Shown: positions 1-8,186, numbered from the stretch's first letter. The stretch: 64,000 bases of DNA from Fibrella arboris (GCF_041321095.1 NZ_JBGGWE010000004.1:1-64000); one strand, 5' to 3'. The notes: a model not told the origin generated them from the letters alone. Numbers and translations are program-made.

Positions 1-227
1 ACGGTCCGCCGCAGCGGTACGTTCCTGTGTCGCACGATACGCCTTTGTCGACGTTCTGTCAGACGGTTACTGACCTGTCCAACCAGACGCAAAACGCCAG
101 CAAAAAACGTGCTGTCCAACGGTGATTAAATTGTCAACAGATGCGTGGCAAACCCACAAAGAACGCTCATTATCAATTTGTTATCCTGTCGCCTGTTACG
201 TAAAATACCCGCTTGCATGAACGAATC

Positions 228-313
228 ACCCAACGCCTACAAGGGCTGATGGCCGAAAGCTTCCTGAACGCAAGATACACAGCCTTGACCTTTTCACCCT
301 TGTTCGGTTGGGC
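228..313 (+). repeat. attC-like site 1
   Basis: R'' ACCCAAC (228-234) pairs with R' GTTGGGC (307-313). L'' ACAAGGG plus an extra C pairs with L' CCCTTGT. The spacer is about 4 nt and the whole site is 86 bp. Confidence 0.8.
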
Positions 314-491
314 TGCCGCACGGGCCTACTCCGAGTGTTTCCTGTCCGAGGTAAGTGGACCCAAGCAACGCTAATCAACAACGCACGCAACCAAACTCAG
401 AAAGGGTAAGGCTGTCAAACCGAGCAGCAAAGCCATTTGTTTGTGTTGTTGCGAAACAGTTTGTAGTTTGCCAGCGTTATTGATCTACCCA

Positions 492-680
492 ATGAACCGC
501 CGACAACTCGACTTTTTGATTCGTACTCATGAAACCCAACGCGATCATGCCAAAGCCTACCTTGATAAACATTATTATGAGTTGGAAGCCAAAGACCAAG
601 AAACCGAGTGGATCAACCGCTACCTCACCCATAAACGAATAGTAGACGAACTCAAACAGGAAAAAGCAGACGACGAATAA
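492..680 (+). CDS. Small charged cassette protein A, unknown function
   Basis: A 62-residue, strongly charged, probably alpha-helical protein (starts MNRRQLDFLIRTHETQ, ends KADDE). I chose the ATG at 492 because the upstream in-frame stretch (from 441) overlaps repeat-like cassette sequence and looks non-coding. It sits inside one cassette between attC1 and attC2 and is followed 8 bp later by a second small ORF, so the two are probably translated together. Both read in cassette direction with attC2 downstream, as expected for integron cargo. Repeat-type cassette sequence resumes after the pair, so the ORFs look inserted into a standard non-coding unit. I do not recognise a family. Confidence 0.55.
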   Translation: MNRRQLDFLIRTHETQRDHAKAYLDKHYYELEAKDQETEWINRYLTHKRIVDELKQEKADDE

Positions 681-688
681 CTGATAAG

Positions 689-961
689 ATGGCAACGCTG
701 ACACAACTTTCCACTGATACTGAGCGCGATCTGGCTCACTACCGCCGCGAATCTGACGCGGCTATTGCTTTACTACCCGCCACTGGCAAGACAGTCGATC
801 TAGCCGAGTGGCTCACGATCAAACGCTATGCGGAACGCTACCAACTCACTACGCAGGTGGTCACCAACTGGATTACACGGGGCATCATTCCTGCCGATTG
901 TACCCAAACGTTGCCCGAACTGAACGACTTGCGACTGGTTCGTAATCAAGTCTACAAGTAG
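689..961 (+). CDS. Small HTH-like cassette protein B
   Basis: A 90-residue protein. Residues ~36-70 (LAEWLTIKRYAERYQ, then VVTNWITRGIIP) look like a MerR/excisionase-type helix-turn-helix, where a fixed-order reading helix precedes an Arg-Gly turn; this is inference from pattern only. A related small ORF occurs at 24059-24313 (LDEWITLVEHSRKYD..RGIIP), next to phage-like remnants, so the family seems tied to mobile DNA. It lies 8 bp downstream of the 492-680 ORF inside the same cassette. It could be a DNA-binding accessory protein or an antitoxin-like regulator; I cannot decide. Confidence 0.6.
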   Translation: MATLTQLSTDTERDLAHYRRESDAAIALLPATGKTVDLAEWLTIKRYAERYQLTTQVVTNWITRGIIPADCTQTLPELNDLRLVRNQVYK

Positions 962-1142
962 CTATAATACGTTCTGTCCACGGTGGATTGAATTGTCCAA
1001 CCACACGTGATACGCCAAAAAACGAGCTGTCCACCGGATAGCAAACTGTCAACAGGTACGTGGCAATCCCGCAAAGAACCCTCATTATCAATTAGTTGAC
1101 CTGTCGCACGAGACGCGAAATACCCACTCACATGAACGGGCC

Positions 1143-1228
1143 ACCCAACGCCCCGAAGGGCTGATGGCCATAAGGTAAGCCAAACCCAGGTACGTTACCA
1201 CCACCTTTACACCCTCTGCCTGTTGGGC
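1143..1228 (+). repeat. attC-like site 2
   Basis: R'' ACCCAAC and R' GTTGGGC; L'' CGAAGGG faces L' CCCTCTG, an imperfect pair unlike the other sites. 86 bp. Confidence 0.7.
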
Positions 1229-1518
1229 TGCTGCATGGGCCTAATCGCGTGATTCCTGTCCCAGGTAAGTGGACCCCGCAACGCTAACCAACAACGCACA
1301 CAACCAAACAAGCCGAGAGAGGCCGAAAACGGGCAGACCAGGCTGTCAACGTGCTTTCGTAGGTACGTTACTTTGTCGGCCGTGACGTTTTTCACAACGT
1401 GCTGTCCAGCGGTGATTGACCTGTCGACCAAGACGCCGCAAACCAGCAAACAAACGCTCATTATCAACACGTTATCCTGTCGACCGATACGTAAAATACC
1501 CACTTACATGATTGAATC

Positions 1519-1606
1519 ACCCAACGCCACAAAGGGCTGATGGTGAACGAAAGATAAGCTAAAACGCAGGTACGTGACAACCTTTACACCCTTTGCCACG
1601 TTGGGT
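1519..1606 (+). repeat. attC-like site 3
   Basis: R'' ACCCAAC and R' GTTGGGT are fully complementary. L'' CAAAGGG(C) pairs with L' CCCTTTG. 88 bp. Confidence 0.8.
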
Positions 1607-1922
1607 GCCGGTCAGGCTAGCCGGACAGTTTCCTGTCCCCCGTAAGTGGACCACGCAGCGCTGACCAACAACGCACAATCCGATGAAGCCGAGAGAGGCC
1701 GAAGCCAACAAACCGAGGATGTCGGTCGTGACCGCTCAGGTACGTTGCCATGCCGGCCGAAACGCATTTGTCGACGTGCTGTCCACCAGATTTTGAACTG
1801 TCAACAGGCACGTGGCAAACCGACCAAAACGCGCTGTCGAACGGTCATTCACCTTTCAGCCGAAAAGCTGGCAGCGCGAAGCGCACAACAACGTACCTTC
1901 TAATCACACTTCCTGTGATTCT

Positions 1923-2544
1923 CTATGAAGTAAGTAACTTAGCCTCTGACGTAGACCAACCCTCCCAAAATGTCCAGTTGTAAGTAAAAGGCAGGCTACC
2001 AATGTGCTCTGCCCTATTGGTAATGTGAGGGTTATTTTGAGCGGAGTCTAAATCGACCACAAGGAAGCGTAGAAAGTCGTCGAAGCTATCAGCTACTGCT
2101 GTGATAGGGTCTGTGTCTCCTAATGGTAAGTGTATAATTTGACCAATCTTTCCTCCAGAAGCTGGTTCATAGTCAATACACAAATAAGCCCCCCCCACCG
2201 TCACATGCAAATGGAATCCGTTTCATTCTTAACTTTTGAGCCTGAACTAAAGCAGGTTGAGTTACTTCAACATCTTCCTCGAACTCATTTGAAATTTTAT
2301 CTTCATACTCCCATAAAACTTCATCTATCGACAGCATGTGCATACCAAATAGGTTGGCGGAATTTGCTTGCCAATTTTCGCCATTGCAGAACCTTAAAAT
2401 AGATTTGTAGCTATCTGGTAGTACAAAGCCAAGTTTCTGCTCTAAGTCAAGAATTTGTTCTATAGTGCAACCAGCTAAAAGCTGCTCCTTTTGATTAGGA
2501 ATTAACTGCTTAATCAACTCTACATATATTTCGCCAAGATTCAT
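1923..2544 (-). pseudogene. SUKH/SMI1-KNR4-type immunity protein, split by a frameshift at a G8 tract
   Basis: Two reading frames on the minus strand together make one SUKH-like protein. The first (2544-2173) gives the N-terminal part (IEQILDLEQKLGFVLPDSYK, then LRFCNGENW) and ends after CDGGGG. The second (up to 2210, ending 1923) continues with AYLCIDYEPASGGKIGQII and a C-terminal FDDFLRFLV. The break is at eight consecutive C on the plus strand (about 2189-2196). With seven, the join reads DGGGAYLCIDYEP, a normal SUKH core. SUKH proteins are typically immunity proteins of polymorphic toxin systems; no toxin is seen here. The gene runs against cassette direction between attC3 and attC4 and is AT-richer than its surroundings, suggesting recent acquisition. 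Either a disabled gene, phase variation, or a sequencing error. Confidence 0.75.
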
Positions 2545-2831
2545 GTCAAATAAAATTAGATTTTAATACATCACCCCAATTTGGGCGTTTGCACTGTTAG
2601 CCGGAGCCAACAAACGCAGAGGAGGAAGAAATGAAGCCAAAGCGTGAAGCCAATCCCTGCCTTGTCGGGGTGGCTGGCTTGTCGGCGACAAGCTGCCGAA
2701 CCCACAAAAAACTACGCTGTGGGGGCCGTTGGTCTGTTACACGAAACCAGCCAACGAGCCAACCCGCTGGCCTGTAGGGGTGGCTCCAGTGTCGCAGGTA
2801 GCCCGCCTTTAACTCCTATCTTGGCCAGTTC
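2545..2831. other. Non-coding part of the SUKH cassette
   Basis: The first ~60 bp are AT-rich and probably hold the promoter of the minus-strand SUKH gene. The rest does not resemble the usual 430-bp unit and shows no convincing ORF; the next attC-like site starts at 2832. Confidence 0.4.
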
Positions 2832-2918
2832 ACCCAACGACCACAAGGGCTGATGGCCAAAACTCTACTGAACGCAAACAACATGCCGCTGACCTTTTCA
2901 CCCTTGTTCGTGTTGGGT
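2832..2918 (+). repeat. attC-like site 4
   Basis: R'' ACCCAAC / R' GTTGGGT; L'' ACAAGGG(C) / L' CCCTTGT. 87 bp. Confidence 0.8.
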
Positions 2919-3260
2919 GCCCCTCAGGCTAGCCGGACAGTTTCCTGTCGACCGTAAGTGGCCCCGGCAGCGCTAACCAAAACGCACATTACCAAACAAG
3001 CCGCGAGAGGCCGAAACCAACAGACCAGGCTGTCAAGCGATGGCACTCAGGTACGTTCCTGTGTCGCACAAAACGTGTTTGTCAGCGTGCTGTCGACCGG
3101 TGATTGACCTGTCCAGCCGGACGAGAAACGCCCACAAAAACACGATGTTGAACAGAGTTCAGATTGTCAAAAGGTATGTAGCAAACCTACAAAAAACGCT
3201 CACTATCAATCCGTTATCCTGTCGCCGGCAACGTGAAACACCCACTTACATGACTGAATC

Positions 3261-3345
3261 ACCCAACACCCCAAAGGGCTGATGGCCATCACTTTACTGA
3301 ACTCAGGTACGTGCCCCTGACCTTTGCACCCTTTGCCTGTTGGGC
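3261..3345 (+). repeat. attC-like site 5
   Basis: R'' ACCCAAC / R' GTTGGGC; L'' CAAAGGG(C) / L' CCCTTTG. 85 bp. Confidence 0.8.
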
Positions 3346-3690
3346 TGCCGCGTTGGCTTGCTCCGAGTGTTTCCTGTCCGAGGTAAGTGGACCCCGCAAC
3401 GCCAACCAACAACGCACGCAACCGAATAAGCCGAGAGAGGCCGAAAACGGGCAGACCAGGCTGTCATCACTCCTACTCAGGTACGCTGCACTGTCGCGCG
3501 AAACGCGTTTGTCAGCGGGCTGTCAACGATTAATTGGCCTGTCCAACCAGACGTGATAAGCCGATAAAAACGTGCTGTCGAACAGACGCTAAACTGTCAA
3601 GAGGTACGTGGCAAACCCACAAAGAGCGCTCACTATCAATTCGTTATCCTGTCGCCCGATACGTGAAACGCCCACTTACATGGACGAATC

Positions 3691-3778
3691 ACCCAACACC
3701 CCAGAGGGCTGATGGTGAACGAAAGATAAGCTAAAACTCAGGTACCTGACAACCTTTACACCCTCTGCTTCGTTGGGT
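3691..3778 (+). repeat. attC-like site 6
   Basis: R'' ACCCAAC / R' GTTGGGT; L'' CAGAGGG(C) / L' CCCTCTG, a compensated change relative to other sites. 88 bp. Confidence 0.8.
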
Positions 3779-4139
3779 GCCGCTTAGGCTAGCCGGACAG
3801 TTTCCTGTCAGAGGTAAGTGGACCCCGCAACGCCAACCAACAACGCACGCAACCGAATAAGCCGCGAGAGACCCAAGCCGAAAACCCAAGGCTGCCAAGC
3901 GGTGCCACTCAGACGGTCCGCCGCAGCGGTACGTTCCTGTGTCGCACGATACGCCTTTGTCGACGTTCTGTCAGACGGTTACTGACCTGTCCAACCAGAC
4001 GCAAAACGCCAGCAAAAAACGTGCTGTCCAACGGTGATTAAATTGTCAACAGATGCATGGCAAACCCACGAAGAACGCTCATTATCAATTTGTTATCCTG
4101 TCGCCCGTTACGTAAAATACCCGCCGACATGAACGAATC

Positions 4140-4228
4140 ACCCAACGCCACGAAGGGCTGATGGTGCACCACAAGATAAGCCAAACTCAGGTACGTGCCC
4201 TGACCTTTGCACCCTTCGCCGGTTGGGC
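4140..4228 (+). repeat. attC-like site 7
   Basis: R'' ACCCAAC / R' GTTGGGC; L'' CGAAGGG(C) / L' CCCTTCG, again compensated. 89 bp. Confidence 0.8.
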
Positions 4229-4602
4229 TGCCGCGTTGAATGCTCCGGCAGTTTCCTGTCCCAGGTAAGTGGACCCCGCAGAGCGAACCAATAACGCACA
4301 AAACCAAACAAGCCGAGAGAGCGGTCCCGCGTCCGGGCCGAGCCGAACAAGCCGAAGCTGTCAAACCGTGACACCCAGACGGTCCGCCGCAGCGGTACGT
4401 TGCCATATCGCACAAAACGCTTTTTACGCGTTCTGTCCACGGTTGATTGACCTGTCGGACGAGACTTGATACGCCAGAAAAACGCGCTGTCGAACGGACG
4501 CCAAACTGTCAACAGGTACGTGGCAAACCCACAAAAAACGCTCACTATCAATTCGTTATCCTGTCGCCCGTAACGTGAAATACCCACTGCCTTGGACGGG
4601 CC

Positions 4603-4690
4603 ACCCAACGGAATAGAGGGTGCAGGGGCGCTAAACGCTACTGAACGCAAGATACACAGCCTTGACCTTTTCACCCTTGTTTGGTTGGGC
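4603..4690 (+). repeat. attC-like site 8, hybrid left half
   Basis: R'' ACCCAAC is followed by GGAATAGAGGGTGCAGGGGC instead of the usual L'' sequence. The same left half ends the array at 7601. The right half is standard (CACCCTTG, R' GTTGGGC). Only AGGGTG/CACCCT pairs and the extra C is absent. Confidence 0.65.
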
Positions 4691-5034
4691 TGCCGCACTG
4701 GCCTAATCGCGTGATTCCTGTCCCAGGTAAGTGGACCCCGCAACGCTAACCAACAACGCACAAAACCAAACAAGCCGAGAGAGGCCGAAAACGGGCAGAC
4801 CAGGCTGTCATCACTCCTACTCAGGTACGCTGTACTGTCGCACGAAACGCATTTGTCAGCGGGCTGTCAACGATTAATTGGCCTGTCCAACCAGACGTGA
4901 TAAGCCGATAAAAACGTGCTGTCGAACAGACGCCAAACTGTCAAGAGGTACGTGGCAAACCAACAAAATGCGCTCATTTACAACTAGTTAACCTGTCGAC
5001 CGAGACGCGAAACACCCACTTGCATGAACGAATC

Positions 5035-5120
5035 ACCCAACGCCTACAAGGGCTGATGGCCGCAAGATAAGCCACATTCAGGTACGTTGCCTTGACCTTT
5101 TCACCCTTGTTCGGTTGGGC
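5035..5120 (+). repeat. attC-like site 9
   Basis: R'' ACCCAAC / R' GTTGGGC; L'' ACAAGGG(C) / L' CCCTTGT. 86 bp. Confidence 0.8.
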
Positions 5121-5464
5121 TGCCGCCTTGAGCATTCCGTCCGTGTCCTGTCAACCGCGAGTGGACCCCGCAGCGCTAACCAACCAAGCACACAACCAAA
5201 CAAGACGAGAGAGGCCAAAGCAAACAGCCAATGCTGTCAGTCGTGACCCCTCAAGTACGTTGCCCTGTGGGCCGATACGCATTTTGACCGTTCTGTCCGC
5301 CGGATTTTGACCTGTCGCACAAGACGGGAAACGCCAGCGAAAACGGTCTGTCATCCGGTGACTAAATTGTCAACAGGTACGTGGCAAACCCACAAAATAC
5401 GATCACTATCAATTAGTTACCCTGTCGCCCGAGACGCAAAATACCCACTTACGCTTGAAAAATC

Positions 5465-5550
5465 ACCCAACAACCGCAAGGGCTGATGGGAGACGCTCTC
5501 CTCCACGCAAGATACGTGCCTTTGACCTTTTCACCCTTGCCTAGTTGGGC
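5465..5550 (+). repeat. attC-like site 10
   Basis: R'' ACCCAAC / R' GTTGGGC; L'' GCAAGGG(C) / L' CCCTTGC, compensated relative to site 9. 86 bp. Confidence 0.8.
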
Positions 5551-5883
5551 TGCTTTTCTGAATTACCAGCCAGATTCCTGTCAGAGGTAAGTGGACCCTG
5601 CAAAGCTGACCAACCAAGCACACAACCAAACAAGCCGAGAGAGGCCGAGGCTGTCAACCGCAACCACTCAGGTACGTTACTTTGTCGACCGGAACGCATT
5701 TTATAACGTGCTGTCCAGCGGTGACTGGCCTGTCGGCAGCTACGTGGCAAACCAACCAAAACGTGCTGTCGAGCGGACATTGGCCTGTCAACCGTGACGT
5801 GGCAAACCAACAAAAGAACGCTCACTATCAATCTATTACTCTGTCACCCGATGCGTAAAATACCCATTTACGCTTGAGACATC

Positions 5884-5969
5884 ACCCAACGCCAACAAGG
5901 GCTGATGGCCACTACTCTACTGGACACAAACAACGTGCCGCTGACCTTTGCACCCTTGTTCGGTTGGGC
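5884..5969 (+). repeat. attC-like site 11
   Basis: R'' ACCCAAC / R' GTTGGGC; L'' AACAAGGG(C) / L' CCCTTGTT. 86 bp. Confidence 0.8.
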
Positions 5970-6315
5970 TGCTGCATTGGCCTACTCAGCCAGTTTCCTG
6001 TCCCAGGTAAGTGGACCCAGCAGAGCGAACCAACAACGCACCAAACCGAACAAGCCGAGAGAGGCCGAAGCCGACAGACTAGGCTGTCGAACGGTGGCTC
6101 TCAGGTACGTTGTCGTGTCTGTCGGAACGCATTTGTCAACGTGCTGTCCACGGTGGTTTGGCTTGTCGCCAGGTACGTGGCAAACCAACCAAAACGCGCT
6201 GTCGAGTGGTGATTCACCTGTCGACCGAGACGCGAAACGCCAGCAAAGGAACGCTCACTATCAATATGTTAACCTGTCGACCGATACGTGATACGCCCAC
6301 TTGCATGAACGGGTC

Positions 6316-6376
6316 ACCCAACTCCTGCAAGGGCTGACGCGACCGATAGGGAGTGTTCACCCTTGCTCTGTTGTGC
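6316..6376 (+). repeat. attC-like site 12, short form
   Basis: 61 bp with a shortened loop. L'' GCAAGGG(C) pairs with L' CCCTTGC. R'' is ACCCAAC from the upstream cassette but R' is GTTGTGC from the next cassette, as expected if R' belongs to the downstream cassette after recombination. Confidence 0.8.
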
Positions 6377-6804
6377 CGACGGTCCCCCGGTCTCGACCAA
6401 CCTTGGCTTTAGTGTACACCCATCTAATCCGGGGGATGGGCTGACGCGATGGCCGTGCATTTTTGGGCTAGCTTGTATTCCCTTGACAGCGAGCTGCCCG
6501 CGCCCACAAGCTAGCCCAAAAATAGGACAAAAGCAAGGGCAGGTAGGGGGCATCTCGCACAACTCCTGCAAGGGCTGACGCGACCGATAGGGAGTGTTCA
6601 CCCTTGCTCTGTTGTGCCGACGGTCCCCCGGTCTCGACCAACCTTGGCTTTAGTGTACACCCATCGAATCCGGGGGATGGGCTGACGCGATGGCCGTGCA
6701 TTTTTGGGCTAGCTTGTGTTCCCTTGACAGCGAGCTGCCCGCGCCCACAAGCTAGCCCAAAAATAGGACAAAAGCAAGGGCAGGTAGGGGGCATCTCGCA
6801 CAAC
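6323..6804 (+). repeat. Tandem duplication of a 241-bp cassette
   Basis: Two near-identical 241-bp copies in direct tandem, with two differences seen (CATCTAATCC/CATCGAATCC and TGTATTCC/TGTGTTCC). Each starts after an R' GTTGTGC and ends at a matching R'' GCACAAC, i.e. exactly one cassette was duplicated. Each holds an 18-bp perfect inverted repeat (6459-6476 with 6506-6523; 6700-6717 with 6747-6764). A weak ORF crosses each copy from a TTG but has no family resemblance. Confidence 0.85.
6557..6617 (+). repeat. attC-like site 13, short form
   Basis: R'' GCACAAC and R' GTTGTGC are fully complementary, a double compensated change from the usual CCCAAC/GTTGGG. L'' GCAAGGG(C) / L' CCCTTGC. 61 bp. 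Confidence 0.8.
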
Positions 6805-6884
6805 GACCACAAGGGCTGATGGCCGAAACTTTACTGAACGCAAACAACGTGCCGCTGACCTTTTCACCCTTGTTCGTGTTGGGT
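6798..6884 (+). repeat. attC-like site 14
   Basis: R'' is GCACAAC (end of the duplicated cassette) and R' is GTTGGGT (start of a standard cassette). L'' ACAAGGG(C) / L' CCCTTGT. 87 bp. Confidence 0.8.
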
Positions 6885-7227
6885 GCCGCTTTGGCACTCC
6901 GACCATTTTCCTGTCAGAGGTAAGTGGACCCCGCAGAGCTGATAAACAACGCACGTAACCAAGCAAGCCGAGAGAGGCCGAAACTAGCAAACCAGGCTGT
7001 CAAGCGGTGACACTCAGGTACGTTGAACTGTCGGCCAGAACGCATTTGTCGGCGTTCTGTCGACGGTTGATTGGCTTGTCCAACCATACGTGATACGCCA
7101 GCCAAAACGCGCTGTCAGCCGGATGTTAACCTGTCGCCAGGCACGTGGCCAACCCACAAAGAACGCTCATTATCAATTATTTACCCTGACGCAAGAGACG
7201 CGAAATACCCACCGACTTAAACGAGCC

Positions 7228-7314
7228 ACCCAACGATCACAAGGGCTGATGGCCGTAACGCTACTGAACGCAAGATACACAGCCCTGACCTTTTCACCCT
7301 TGTTCGTGTTGGGT
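7228..7314 (+). repeat. attC-like site 15
   Basis: R'' ACCCAAC / R' GTTGGGT; L'' ACAAGGG(C) / L' CCCTTGT. 87 bp. Confidence 0.8.
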
Positions 7315-7600
7315 GCCCCTTGGCACTTCGAGAGTCTCCTGTCAGAGGTAACACGCCACCGCAGCGCTGATAAAAAACGCACACTACCGAACTCACCGAG
7401 AAAAGCCGAAAATGTCCGCCGAGCCTGGCAAACCGTAGCGCTCAGGTACGTTACGGTGTCGACCAAATCGCCTACGATCACGTTCTGTCGCAGGTACGTT
7501 GCCCTGTCAGAGGTAACGCGGCATACAAAGTAAAACACTCATTACCAATTACTTGCCTTGTCAGACGGAACCCGCCCACGCCACTTATTCTTGATGGGCC

Positions 7601-7652
7601 ACCCAACGGAATAGAGGGTGCAGGGGCGCTAAACTATAAGCCACTGTTAATC
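7601..7652 (+). repeat. Terminal half attC-like site (array end)
   Basis: R'' ACCCAAC followed by the same left half as site 8. No matching L' or GTTGGGY follows; the nearest GTT word is GTTAATC at 7646. Sequence downstream is unique, so this is the right-hand edge of the array. Confidence 0.6.
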
Positions 7653-7686
7653 AGACGCATTTGATTTATTCTACTCTTTAGATTTG

Positions 7687-7694
7687 TACCTTTG
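7687..7694 (+). promoter_or_regulatory. Bacteroidota-type -7 box (TACCTTTG)
   Basis: TACCTTTG matches TAnnTTTG and lies 70 bp before the ATG at 7764, just outside the array. Confidence 0.45.
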
Positions 7695-7763
7695 CTGCCA
7701 CAATTAACACCTGCTTATTCGTGTCGCAATCTTAGCTATTTGTGTTGACATGTACAAACCGAG

Positions 7764-8015
7764 ATGAGCAAAAGTTTACCTATCTATCAGCAGGTTGAGC
7801 GCGGTTGGGACATTGAAGGTTTTCCCAACTACTTCTTCGGTAAAGACAAACGATTGTACCGATTTGACACGCGTGGGCGGCTATTCCAAAATAAGCGAAT
7901 TATCCTGCGCTATACAGCGGGGTATGTGCTGAAAAGTCGCTTCTATAGCTTATCGCAACTGCGACCGTTACTCCGACGGCACAGTGGTGCCGACAACGCA
8001 AACCTACTTCCCTGA
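7764..8015 (+). CDS. Small basic protein with NUMOD4-like N-terminus
   Basis: An 83-residue protein. The N-terminal half (WDIEGFPNYFFGKDKRLYRF) resembles the NUMOD4-type opening W.I.GFpnY....G.lyr found in small phage and mobile-element proteins; no HNH nuclease domain follows. The C-terminal half is Arg/Leu-rich. It lies between the array end and the tyrosine recombinase, behind a plausible promoter. It may bind DNA; the function is unknown. Confidence 0.55.
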   Translation: MSKSLPIYQQVERGWDIEGFPNYFFGKDKRLYRFDTRGRLFQNKRIILRYTAGYVLKSRFYSLSQLRPLLRRHSGADNANLLP

Positions 8016-8186
8016 TGGTTTTTGAACACCGTTCAAGGTGGCCATCAGCGTTTGACCAAAGGCGTTAAGGCGTTGATAGATAACCTCTTGCCCGGCCTCA
8101 AGTCTAGCAAGTTGTTCCTGCTGATCAGCCTGCTTGTGAAGAAGGAAACTACTACTGTCGCTCTGGCGACTAGTGATGTCAATCAA
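8004..8186 (-). CDS. Short coiled-coil-like ORF, possibly 5'-disrupted
   Basis: A 60-residue reading frame from a TTG, Gln/Leu-rich with a likely helical segment (KQADQQEQLARLEAGQEV). The frame stays open upstream to about 8305 with protein-like sequence (GEFAARLDRHTAQLRR) but no ATG. A nearby ATG in another frame (MSLNIRHQ) would join it after a one-base shift, so the gene may be broken. It is downstream of the recombinase on the same strand and its 3' end overlaps the 7764-8015 ORF by 12 bp, tail to tail. Confidence 0.35.
   Translation of the reverse strand: MIDITSRQSDSSSFLLHKQADQQEQLARLEAGQEVIYQRLNAFGQTLMATLNGVQKPSGK

Larger units (their letters stand above)
1..7660 (+). repeat. Integron-like cassette array with mostly non-coding ~430-bp units
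   Basis: About fifteen imperfect units follow one another; the conserved marker CACCCAAC..AAGGGCTGATGG recurs near 228, 1143, 1519, 2832, 3261, 3691, 4140, 5035, 5465 and 5884, with variant forms near 4603, 6316, 6557, 6798, 7228 and 7601. Spacing is mostly 420-460 bp, longer where cargo is inserted (attC1-2, attC3-4) and 241 bp in a tandem duplication. Unit junctions fold like attC sites. The interiors are also homologous to each other and contain repeated CTGTC-type motifs and the phrase AGGTACGTGGCAAACC. By the attC polarity (R'' then R' on +), cassettes read left to right, so an attI and canonical intI, if they exist, would lie left of position 1. Bases 1-225 are nearly identical to 3913-4137. 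An ordinary satellite array is the alternative, but the paired-box structure argues against it. Confidence 0.8.

Noticed and set aside
1207..1811. Repeated minus-strand frames in the array (SLGLFG.., RGPLTWDRN)
   Set aside because: The same peptide style recurs in each unit because the DNA repeats; frames start and stop at random and no frame is conserved end to end.
2644..2853. 69-residue plus-strand ORF
   Set aside because: Runs into attC-like site 4 and has a repeat-derived tail (SPNDHKG).
6363..6819. ORFs of 71 residues in each duplicated cassette
   Set aside because: They begin at TTG inside the attC-like site, cross the hairpin and have Cys/Pro-rich composition unlike real proteins. 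Kept only as a note in the duplication entry.
1..7660. CRISPR array
   Set aside because: Units are 240-460 bp, lack short uniform repeats with unique spacers, and no cas gene is present.
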